64,000 nt of DNA from Terrabacter sp. Ter38 (GTDB taxonomy: Bacteria > Actinomycetota > Actinomycetes > Actinomycetales > Dermatophilaceae): contig NZ_JALJRZ010000002.1 of the NCBI RefSeq assembly GCF_024519435.1, positions 248,001-312,000 on the forward strand. Direction: 5' to 3'. The number at the start of each line of letters is the position of its first letter. The first letter of the stretch is position 1. Below, piece by piece: positions 26,007 through 34,382 of this stretch. A model generated the notes under the pieces. The model made no database searches, was not told where the DNA came from, and was given only the letters and a program-made list of their open reading frames with translations. A program made the position numbers and the translations under genes.

Positions 26007-26999
26007 TCAGGCCGAGGCGCGCTCGGCCGGCGGCGCGATGTCGCCGAGGATCTGGTCGACGCACTGCTCGACGGTCGTCCCGGCGAACTGCGCCTCGGCG
26101 TTGAGGAGCAGACGGTGGCTCAGGATGGGCTCGGCGAGCAGCTTGATGTCGTCCGGCACGACGTAGGTGCGGCCCTGGCTCGCCGCCCACGTCTTGGCGC
26201 AACGGACGTACGCGAGACAGCCACGGACCGACAGGCCGAGCTTGAGCGACGGGTGACGGCGCGACTCCTCGGCGATCCGGCTGACGTAGCCGAGGATCGC
26301 CGGGTCGACGTGCACCTCGTCGGCGAGCTTGGACATCTCGACGATGACGTTGCTCGCGATGAGCGGGCTCAGCGTCTTGGCGCGGTCGCGCGTCTTGGCA
26401 TCGGCGAGGACGGCGATCGTCGCCTCGTGGTCGGGGTAGCCGACGCTCGCCTTCATGAGGAACCGGTCGAGCTGCGCCTCGGGCAGGCGGTAGGTGCCGG
26501 CCTGCTCGATGGGGTTCTGCGTCGCGATGACCATGAAGGGCTCACCGACGGAGTGCGGCTTGCCGTCGATGGTGACCCGGCCCTCCTCCATGACCTCGAG
26601 GAGCGCCGACTGGGTCTTGGGCGAGGCGCGGTTGATCTCGTCGGCGAGGACGATGGTCGCGAAGATCGGGCCGGGGTGGAACTCGAAGCTCTGCTTCGTC
26701 GGCTCGTAGATGGTGACGCCGGTGACGTCGCTCGGGAGCAGGTCGGGCGTGAACTGGATGCGGCTGTGCGTGCCCTGCACCGTGGCCGAGAGGGCGCGGG
26801 CGAGCTGCGTCTTGCCGGTGCCCGGGAAGTCCTCGAGGAGCATGTGCCCCTCGGAGAGCAGGCAGGTCAGCGCGAGGCGCGTCACGTGCTGCTTGCCGAG
26901 GACGGCCTTCTCGATGTTGCCGACGAGCTGGTCGAAGGTGTGCGCGAACCAGGTGACCTGCTCCTGCGTGATGCGACCTGTGGTGGGGGTGGCCGTCAT
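26007..26999 (-). CDS. MoxR-family AAA+ ATPase
   Basis: A 330-residue cytoplasmic AAA+ protein. Walker A is FPGTGKTQ (near 58-65) and Walker B IVLADEIN (near 118-125), with the MoxR pattern NPIEQAGTYRLPEAQLDRF containing sensor 1 and the arginine region, and a C-terminal lid domain (about 235-330). MoxR proteins act as chaperones that remodel or activate von Willebrand A-type partners; the DUF58 gene directly downstream is the likely partner. The gene is in the same operon as the Ig/FN3 protein gene, after a 94-bp gap that holds one GTATGCCG motif. Confidence 0.95.
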   Translation of the reverse strand: MTATPTTGRITQEQVTWFAHTFDQLVGNIEKAVLGKQHVTRLALTCLLSEGHMLLEDFPGTGKTQLARALSATVQGTHSRIQFTPDLLPSDVTGVTIYEPTKQSFEFHPGPIFATIVLADEINRASPKTQSALLEVMEEGRVTIDGKPHSVGEPFMVIATQNPIEQAGTYRLPEAQLDRFLMKASVGYPDHEATIAVLADAKTRDRAKTLSPLIASNVIVEMSKLADEVHVDPAILGYVSRIAEESRRHPSLKLGLSVRGCLAYVRCAKTWAASQGRTYVVPDDIKLLAEPILSHRLLLNAEAQFAGTTVEQCVDQILGDIAPPAERASA

Positions 27000-27093
27000 G
27001 GGTGTCGTTCTCCTGTCATGTGTTTCATCGATCGTGGGGTATGCCGTGTGGCTGGGTCGGGGCGCGGCCGCTCCCTCGCGGAAGTGGGGGCCG

Positions 27094-30000
27094 TCACCCC
27101 CAGGGATTGCGTTGCGCGGAGTCGGACCCGTTCGACGACGAGCAGGTCACGCGGACCCAGCCGTTGGGGAACCCGAAGAACTTGTTGGAGTCGTTGCCGC
27201 CGTTCGTCGGGCGGTGCGACCCGCCGGAGCCGTTGTCGGGGTTGGACCAACCGCCGTCGGAGCTGTCGACGGTGCAGCTGATGGCGCCGTTGTAGTTCGA
27301 CAGGTTGTAGCCGATGTGGTTGCAGTTGGAGCCGCACTGGGTGCCGTCGGGCTTGCGGCACCCGGTCGCCCCGCAGCCACTGCCCTTGTAGACCGAGTTG
27401 ACCTGCGGCTTGGGCGGAGGCGGTGCGTCGTTCGTCTGTCCGGTCACGAAGCTGGTCCACGGACCGGGCCCAGAGTCCTGGGCGATTGCCCGCACCCGGA
27501 TCCGCTTCGACGTCGAGTAGGGCAGGCCGCTGAACGTCGTGGAATGCGTGCCGGCGCCGACGGTCGTGTTGCGGTCCCCGTCGATCTCGTAGCCGGTGAT
27601 GGGGCGGCCGTTGCTCGCCGTCGTGCCCCACCGGAAGGTGATGCTGTGGTCGTCATGGCTCTCGCGCAGGTTCGGGACGTCCTGGGTCTTGCCGTAGGGC
27701 GAGATCGACGCGCCGCCGGAGGTCTGGCACAGTCCCGCACTGTTGCACGTGGTCACCGTGATCGTTTGCTGGCCGACGGGAAGGGCGCCCGTCGTCTGGG
27801 TGCACGTGCCCGAACCGCAGCCAAAGCTGCCACTGGCACCTGCAGAGGTGGAGTACGTGACCCGCTGGCCGCCGCCCGCGTGGGCAGCTCCGATCGTGTA
27901 GGTGACGTCCGCCGTCTTGTCGGCACGAGGCGTGGCCGCGCCGGTGATGGCAGGCTTGTCGGGATAGCCGTTGGCGACGTAGCTCGAGAAGTTGGCCTTG
28001 TCGGAGGTCGCCGGTCCGCCGTTCGTCGCCGTGACGACGTACTGCACCGTCTGCCCTTCGTAGGGGATCGTGTCGCTCGCGACGCGCTGGTCACCACCGG
28101 ACACCGTCGCGATGGGGTTCCACGCGCCACCACCGGTGCGACGGAAGACCTCGTACTTCGTGATGGCCGGGCCGTTCGGGTCGGTCGCGGGCCAGGCGAT
28201 GGAGACCTGGGCGTCCGCGGCGCCGGGCACGGGTTCGCGGGGGCTCAGCGTCGGCGCCGGCACCGCGGCCGGCTTGCCGAACGACTGCGCCTTGACCTGG
28301 GCCCCGAAGGGACCCCAGCCGGCCTCGTTGTTGGCCTGGACCCGGACGTTGTAGGCGTCGTTGTTGATGAGGCCGCTGATGACCTTGGTCAGCCCCGGTG
28401 CGGCCACCTCGGCCTGCCCGGTCGCTCCGGCGCTGCCGCCGATGTTGACCCACTGGACGCGGTACTTGAGCACTGTGCTGCCCTCGTTGGGCGGCTCGCT
28501 CCAGCGCACGGTCAGCTTGCGGTCGCCCGGCGTGATGTCGGTGATCGACGTCGCCTTCGGCTTGGTGTCGGGCCGCACGGTGTTGCTCCGCGGGCTCTGG
28601 TCGGACCAGCCGACGGGGTTGCGGCTGCGGACCGTGAACGAGTAGTCCTGACCGTTGGTCAGCCCCGTGACGGTGCACGGGGAGGACGAGCAGGCCTTGG
28701 TGCCACCACCCGGTCCGATCGCGGTGACCTCGTAGGCCTGGATCGGCAGGCCGCCGTCGTAAGCCGGCGGCCGGAAGTCGACCCGGGCGCTGCTGCCGAG
28801 GATGCGGTCGGCGACCGCGGTCGGCGCGGCCATGGGGTCGGGCTTGCTGCGGACGCTGACGGAGACCTGGCCGAGCGCCGCGGGTCGACCGGGCGCGTCG
28901 ACGGCCTGCACCGTGATGCGCGCGTCGCCGCGGCCCTTGTCCGACGCGGACACCGTGATCTGGCAGCCGCTCTGCGTGACGCTGACTCCCGTGCCCGAGA
29001 CGACCCGGGCCGACTGCACCTGGCAGCGGGGAGCGGACAGCGGGCTGTCGAGGTACTGCGACAGGTTGACGGTGCGGCTCGTCCCGGCGATGAGGCCCTC
29101 GACCCGAACGGGACGCAGCGTGGCTGCGGGTGGGGCGCTGACGACCCGCACCTTGATCTTGAAGGACTCCGCACCCCCCTTGGCCTTGACCGTGACCGCG
29201 CCGGTAGAGCCCTCCTGGGCGGCCGGCTGGGCCTTGAGGACGACCTGGCGCCCACCGGCGCCGGTCTGGTTCAGGTCGACGCGGTCGATGGCGGGGTCCC
29301 ACGTGGCTTCGTACTGCGCGGTGTTCGCGTCCATCCCGGTGGGCAGCCAGGCGTGGCAGAGCCGTGGGATGTCGAAGGTGCGGGCCGGGCCGTCGGCGAC
29401 GAGCCTGACCTCGTGGTCGGGGCAGCGCAGCACCGGCACGTCGGGCCCGATCTGGACCGGGATCGTGACGTACGCCTTCTGGGCTGCCTTGTCGGACGGG
29501 CCGTTCGCGTTCGTCACCTCGAGCATGAGGGCGGCCGGTCCGACGTAGCCGTTGGTGGAGGTGAGCTTGAGCTCGGTGCCGGACGAGAGGGCGGACTGGA
29601 GGTCCTCGTCGGGCGACGTCGAGATCGTCTCGGGCGACGTGACCGAGACCTTGCCGTCACGGGGGTCGACGACGTAGTCGGCCAGGCTGACGTCGACCGT
29701 CGAGTCGGCGCCCATCTTGATGGTCTTGCCGTCGACGACGTAGGGCGCACCGTTGGTGCCGGCCGGAACGTAGATGAGGGCCATGGCCGACGCGCCGTCG
29801 GCATCCTCGATGACGTAGGGCACGACGCGTGCCTGCGGACGCAGCTGGATGCGCAGCTTGCGACCCTCGCGGACGACGCCGTCGCCGATGAACTTCGTGA
29901 TCTTGAGACTCGCCTGGTCACCGTCGAGGTCGCGGTCGTTGGCGAGCGCGTCGACGAGGATCGAGGTCTCGCCCTGCTTGGCGAGGCCGGTGTCGTCGAC

Positions 30001-33000
30001 GGCGATCGGCGGGTTGTTGAAGTCCTTCTGGCCGCGAACGGTCAACGTCGACTTCGACGCGTCGAAGAGCCCGTCGGTGATGCCGTAGGTCAGCACCTTG
30101 GCCGGGCCGTCCTCGGGGGCGACGACCTTGAAGGTGTCGTCCTTCTGCTTCTGGAAGTCCTTGAGCACGTCGGCGTCGTTGAGCGTCGACAGGTCGACGA
30201 ACGACACCGAGTCACCCGCGGCGATGAGGTCGTTCGACAGGACGTCGGCGTGGACCGTGCGCCCGGGGGCGGCGACGACGTCGTCCTCGACGGCGACCGG
30301 CGGCTGCGGGTCGCCCGGCTGGACGACACCGACGCGCACGAAGCCCTCGCTCGTCAGGCCGAAGCGGTCGCGCAGCTGGTAGCGGATGACCTCCGTGCCG
30401 GCGCTGCGCGGGTAGGCCTCGTAGCGGATCGTCGCGGCACCGAAGCCGAGGACGCGACCGAGCTTGAGGTCGACGGCTTTGCCGTCCTCGCCGACGATCC
30501 CGCTGACGAAGGTCAGGTCACCGTCGGGGTCGACGCCACTCGTCGGCACCGTGATGGCCAGGGTGTCACCGGCGGTCACGCTGGCCGAGAAGCTGCGCGC
30601 CGACGGGGGCTGGTTGGGGTACTTCACCGCATCGGGCAGCGGGTTGATCGTGACGTTGATGCGCCCGGTCACCGCGCGGGCCCGCAGGCCCTCGGGGTAG
30701 GTGGCGTACTCGAGGATGGCCGACGTCGGGCCCTTGAGGGTCTCCTGGTCGGGGACGTAGCGCACGACGGTGCCGGAGGCGAAGGCCTGACCGCCGCCGG
30801 AGAGCACCTTGACGCCGGCGGGGTCGAGCTTGAGCGGGATGCCCTCGCTCATGGAGTCGTTGTCGAGCGCCGGGATCGTCACGGCGTCACCGACGCGGAC
30901 GGTCGCGACGTCGTCGACGACGGTCGGCAGCACCTTGTCCTTGGGCTCCGGCTTCTGCACGACCGACAGCTGTCCGACCGCGGTCTTCGTGCCGTCGCTT
31001 ATCGTGTAGCTGACGGTGCCGCGGCGCGGGGTGTCACCGTCGAGCGGGGCCGTGGCCTCGGCGCGGACCCACCGGCCCTGCACGACCGAGACGCGCAGCC
31101 ACGCGTCGCCGGTCACGACGCGCTGGACCACGAGGACGTCGCTGCGCGGGCTGTAGTCGTTGGAGAGCACGTCGGCGATGACCGGCGTCTGACCACGGAG
31201 CACGGCGGCGTCCGGCGTCGCGACGGGCGGCAGGTCGACCGACGGGTTCGGCAGGATGTCGACGCGGATGCGGCCGACGCTGACGCCGGAACCGACCTGG
31301 GCGGCATACGTCACCGTCGAGGTGCCGGGGGTCTGCCCCGTCACCGTGAGGACGCTCGTGTCGAGGTTGGTGTCGAGCTTGAGCTGGCCCGGGCCCTTGA
31401 CCGACTGCGCGAGGCGCATGCGGGCCTGCGGGTCGGTCGGGTCGGCGCCGGCGATGTCGTTGCCGAGCGGCTGGAGCTGCACCGGCTTGCCGACGACCGC
31501 GCGCACGACGTCGGGCTGCGTCTTCGGCGGGACGGCCTTGCTGTCCTGCTCGCTCAGCACGTCGAGCGTGACCGACGCCTTCTGGGTGCCGCCGCGGCCG
31601 TCGTCGACGACGTAGTCGACGACCTGGTCGCCCTTGTCGCCCTGGGCCTTGACCGTGAGCGCGCCGGAGCCGTCGACACCCGTGGTGGTCGGGTCGACCG
31701 CCGAGACCTGGATCGGGTCGTTCTCGGCGTCGCGCCAGTCGGCGATGACGCCGATGCGCACCGAGCCGCTCGCGACGACGGGGTACTTCGCCTGGGCGAG
31801 CTTGGCCTGACCGGTGCGGATCTTCGGCGGGGTGTTGGTGTCGGCGCCGACGATGCGGACGTTGACCTTGGCCGTGGCCCGGCCGTTCTTGGCGGTCGTG
31901 CCGTTGTTGACGGTGTAGTCGAAGGAGAACGAGCCGCTCGCCTCCTCGGGCACGGTCACCTGGACGGTCTGGCCGTCGGCCGAGGCGCTCGAGGAGATGC
32001 CCTCGACGGCGGGCTGGGTGACGTCCCCCGGGGAGATCGCGAGGATCGAGCCCTGCGAGTCGGAGTCGTTGTCGAGCACGTGCAGGGTCGAGGTGCGCCC
32101 CGCACGGACCTGCAGGTTGTCCGGCTGCGCCTTGGGCGGCGTGCGGCTCACCTCGTCGTCGACGAGGTTCTCGTCCTTCTTCTTGTTCTTGTCGTCGGTC
32201 TGCGGCGGCGGGATGACCGAGTTCCAGTTGTCGATCTTGACGCGGTTGCGGTCGATGTCCCAGACGTCACCGGAGTCGAGGTCGTTGAGGACGATGAGCC
32301 CACGGTTGACGCGCAGCTTGACGCCGTCGGTGCGCACGCCCTTCTTCATCGCTCCGAGGTCGACCGTGTCGGCGTCGGTGGGCGACCCGCAGTTGCGGCC
32401 GTAGTAGACGTGGGAGGCCCCGGCCCACGCCGCGTGGATGCAGCTCGCGAGACGCACGGGCGCGGAGAGGAAGAGCCGCTGGCCCGGAGCGCCCTGGCTC
32501 AGCTTCACGCCACCGGTCGTCGGGCCGTCGCCGGTCAGGGCGACCTGCGTCAGCTGCGCCTCGTCCTGGATGAGGACGGAGGCTGCGTCGGGGCCGGGCT
32601 GCTGGAGCGCCGCGAAGGCGGGGTTGCCGGGCTCGGCGTTGCCGACCGAGAGCTGCTCGGGCTCGGTGAGGGCGTCGGAGTAGAGCTTGCCCGTGGCGGA
32701 GTCCCAGACGACCCAGTGGCTGCCCACCGCAGTCACCTGCGCCGACTTCGAGGTGAACCCGAGCTTCGTCGTGACCGGCGGGGCGAACGCCGTGCCCGCG
32801 GGCCTCAGCACCGTGACCGTCCCGACCTCGGCGGACACGGCATACACCGTGCCGTCGACGCCGACGCCGACGGCGGAGTTGCCGCCCACCTTCGCGAGCG
32901 GCTTGGCCTGGGTCTGGAGGGCGTCGAGGCCGGTGATGCCGCTCCGGTCGTCGACCCGCTGGGCCCGCAGCTCGCCCTTGGCCGGGTCGATCATCGCGAT

Positions 33001-33423
33001 CGTCCCGCCGCGCACGTCGACGAGGGGGGCGGTGAAGACGCGGTTGCCGGTGGCCGTGCTCGGCTTCGGCACGACGATCGACTGCTCAGGAGCGAGGGTG
33101 CCCTCGGCCGGGTTGATCGGGACGATCTGGTTGCTCGCCTTGGAGTAGCCGACGATCGCGGCGCCGTCCTGGAAGATGTCGAGACCCGACCCGGTCGAGC
33201 CGTCGGACAGGACGCCGGCGTCGAGCTGGCCGGCCGGCTTGTTGATGCGGCCGTAGCGCGCCTGCTCGGAGTTGGTGACCCAGATGCCACCGTCGTTGAG
33301 GTCGGCCTTGCGGACGATCTCGCCGTCGCTGCGGGTGGCGAGCCACACGAGCAGGCTCGCGACGAGGGCGACGACGACGGTGGAGATGACTCCGACCCGT
33401 CGCTTGGTGGCGGCGGTGCTCAT
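27094..33423 (-). CDS. Giant membrane-anchored Ig/cadherin-like and fibronectin III protein
   Basis: A 2109-residue protein, the largest in the window. One N-terminal signal anchor (about 9-28) precedes an outer domain that looks like a beta-propeller (30-390). About ten cadherin/Ig-like modules follow, with repeats of the type VLSNDYSP, VLSNDLIA and ALANDRDLDGD (about 430-1480). Then come fibronectin III modules with patterns such as YRVQWV and YEVFRR (about 1570-2000), and a Cys-rich, Asn/Gly-rich end (about 2010-2109, at least eight Cys). The long array suggests a wall-spanning adhesin or scaffold, anchored in the membrane near the export machine. The ATG overlaps the stop of the upstream regulator gene. 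Ligand and domain borders are not certain. Confidence 0.85.
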   Translation of the reverse strand: MSTAATKRRVGVISTVVVALVASLLVWLATRSDGEIVRKADLNDGGIWVTNSEQARYGRINKPAGQLDAGVLSDGSTGSGLDIFQDGAAIVGYSKASNQIVPINPAEGTLAPEQSIVVPKPSTATGNRVFTAPLVDVRGGTIAMIDPAKGELRAQRVDDRSGITGLDALQTQAKPLAKVGGNSAVGVGVDGTVYAVSAEVGTVTVLRPAGTAFAPPVTTKLGFTSKSAQVTAVGSHWVVWDSATGKLYSDALTEPEQLSVGNAEPGNPAFAALQQPGPDAASVLIQDEAQLTQVALTGDGPTTGGVKLSQGAPGQRLFLSAPVRLASCIHAAWAGASHVYYGRNCGSPTDADTVDLGAMKKGVRTDGVKLRVNRGLIVLNDLDSGDVWDIDRNRVKIDNWNSVIPPPQTDDKNKKKDENLVDDEVSRTPPKAQPDNLQVRAGRTSTLHVLDNDSDSQGSILAISPGDVTQPAVEGISSSASADGQTVQVTVPEEASGSFSFDYTVNNGTTAKNGRATAKVNVRIVGADTNTPPKIRTGQAKLAQAKYPVVASGSVRIGVIADWRDAENDPIQVSAVDPTTTGVDGSGALTVKAQGDKGDQVVDYVVDDGRGGTQKASVTLDVLSEQDSKAVPPKTQPDVVRAVVGKPVQLQPLGNDIAGADPTDPQARMRLAQSVKGPGQLKLDTNLDTSVLTVTGQTPGTSTVTYAAQVGSGVSVGRIRVDILPNPSVDLPPVATPDAAVLRGQTPVIADVLSNDYSPRSDVLVVQRVVTGDAWLRVSVVQGRWVRAEATAPLDGDTPRRGTVSYTISDGTKTAVGQLSVVQKPEPKDKVLPTVVDDVATVRVGDAVTIPALDNDSMSEGIPLKLDPAGVKVLSGGGQAFASGTVVRYVPDQETLKGPTSAILEYATYPEGLRARAVTGRINVTINPLPDAVKYPNQPPSARSFSASVTAGDTLAITVPTSGVDPDGDLTFVSGIVGEDGKAVDLKLGRVLGFGAATIRYEAYPRSAGTEVIRYQLRDRFGLTSEGFVRVGVVQPGDPQPPVAVEDDVVAAPGRTVHADVLSNDLIAAGDSVSFVDLSTLNDADVLKDFQKQKDDTFKVVAPEDGPAKVLTYGITDGLFDASKSTLTVRGQKDFNNPPIAVDDTGLAKQGETSILVDALANDRDLDGDQASLKITKFIGDGVVREGRKLRIQLRPQARVVPYVIEDADGASAMALIYVPAGTNGAPYVVDGKTIKMGADSTVDVSLADYVVDPRDGKVSVTSPETISTSPDEDLQSALSSGTELKLTSTNGYVGPAALMLEVTNANGPSDKAAQKAYVTIPVQIGPDVPVLRCPDHEVRLVADGPARTFDIPRLCHAWLPTGMDANTAQYEATWDPAIDRVDLNQTGAGGRQVVLKAQPAAQEGSTGAVTVKAKGGAESFKIKVRVVSAPPAATLRPVRVEGLIAGTSRTVNLSQYLDSPLSAPRCQVQSARVVSGTGVSVTQSGCQITVSASDKGRGDARITVQAVDAPGRPAALGQVSVSVRSKPDPMAAPTAVADRILGSSARVDFRPPAYDGGLPIQAYEVTAIGPGGGTKACSSSPCTVTGLTNGQDYSFTVRSRNPVGWSDQSPRSNTVRPDTKPKATSITDITPGDRKLTVRWSEPPNEGSTVLKYRVQWVNIGGSAGATGQAEVAAPGLTKVISGLINNDAYNVRVQANNEAGWGPFGAQVKAQSFGKPAAVPAPTLSPREPVPGAADAQVSIAWPATDPNGPAITKYEVFRRTGGGAWNPIATVSGGDQRVASDTIPYEGQTVQYVVTATNGGPATSDKANFSSYVANGYPDKPAITGAATPRADKTADVTYTIGAAHAGGGQRVTYSTSAGASGSFGCGSGTCTQTTGALPVGQQTITVTTCNSAGLCQTSGGASISPYGKTQDVPNLRESHDDHSITFRWGTTASNGRPITGYEIDGDRNTTVGAGTHSTTFSGLPYSTSKRIRVRAIAQDSGPGPWTSFVTGQTNDAPPPPKPQVNSVYKGSGCGATGCRKPDGTQCGSNCNHIGYNLSNYNGAISCTVDSSDGGWSNPDNGSGGSHRPTNGGNDSNKFFGFPNGWVRVTCSSSNGSDSAQRNPWG

Positions 33424-34205
33424 GCGTTCCCCTGTTCGGCGACGACCATGCGGTCCTCGGCCCGTTTCTCTTCAGCTGGCGTGGTGTCGGTGGTGGCCGC
33501 GTCGTCGATGAGGGCGAGGTCGTCCTCGGTGACGAGCTTCGTCGAGAGCGCGTGCTCGACGAGGCGGGCCTTGCGGTTGGTCGCGAGCTTGCCGACGCCG
33601 CCGTGCAGGCCGCGCGTGCCGGCGTCGGCGAGCTTCTGGCAGACGTTGTCGAGCTTGCGGTTGAAACGGGTGACGGTCCAGCCGAGCCGTTCGGCGGCAG
33701 CGGCCGAGGAGGGTATCTGGCTCGTACCCGCTTCCCGACGGCGCAGGAACGGCTCGCAGAGCGCGACGATGAGCAGCTTCTGGTCGGGGGTGAACGAGAC
33801 GCGCCCGACCGTGGCCGCGCCGACCTCCTCGTCGTGGGAGTCGGCCGGAGGGTCGGCGGTCACGGACGTGAAGGCGGGGCTCGCGACGTGGATCTCGAAG
33901 TCGTAGGTCGTGGGACCGGCCGTGAACCAGACGATGAGCTGCTTCATCGCGAGCGGGATCTTCGCGCCCGGGTTGAGCCACGCCTGGAAGAGGCCCTGCT
34001 CGTCGGCGACCGTGGCCGTCAGGGTCGAGCCGGTGTTGGTCAGCCACCAGAAGCCGTTCTCGAACGACACGACGAGGAAGGTGCGGTGCAGGTAGGGGTT
34101 GTCATCCACCTCGACGTCGCCGGTCCGACCGATGGTCAGTCCGGTGTCGGGTGACACGGAGTACTCCTCGCCGCAGAACACGACGGTCACCTTGCTGTGG
34201 ATCAC
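33420..34205 (-). CDS. FHA-like domain fused to a C-terminal helix-turn-helix
   Basis: A 261-residue cytoplasmic protein. Residues 1-105 resemble an FHA fold (SPDTGLTIGRTGDVEVDDNP, then FENGFWWLTNTGS), although the usual SxxH motif is replaced by YLHRTF. Residues about 135-215 form a helical winged-helix-like region (DQKLLIVALCEPFLRR, then AAAAERLGWTVTRFNRKLDNV) typical of such actinobacterial proteins. It could link phosphothreonine signals from the neighbouring kinase to transcription, and is a candidate for binding the palindromes near 17.2 and 40.1 kb; both are inferences. It overlaps the giant Ig/FN3 gene by ATGA and lies 177 bp after the kinase gene. Confidence 0.7.
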   Translation of the reverse strand: MIHSKVTVVFCGEEYSVSPDTGLTIGRTGDVEVDDNPYLHRTFLVVSFENGFWWLTNTGSTLTATVADEQGLFQAWLNPGAKIPLAMKQLIVWFTAGPTTYDFEIHVASPAFTSVTADPPADSHDEEVGAATVGRVSFTPDQKLLIVALCEPFLRRREAGTSQIPSSAAAAERLGWTVTRFNRKLDNVCQKLADAGTRGLHGGVGKLATNRKARLVEHALSTKLVTEDDLALIDDAATTDTTPAEEKRAEDRMVVAEQGNA

Positions 34206-34382
34206 GATCAGGTCCCCTCATCCCTGTCGACACGCTCTCGCGCGGGCGCTGCGGCTAACGATGTCCAGTCGCTGCGCGTTACGGACGTCTGTGGTGGTTT
34301 GGTGGTGTCTGCGTCGAGGTTGCCGGTCCGACCGTTTCGCGTCCACCCGCCCGCGTACTCAGGCAGCTGGTGGCGCCCGCCC

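Noticed and set aside
26710-33906. Plus-strand open frame of about 2400 codons opposite the Ig/FN3 gene
   Set aside because: Composition (Arg, Asp, Val, Gly-rich without domains) is that of an antisense shadow; the minus strand encodes clear repeats.
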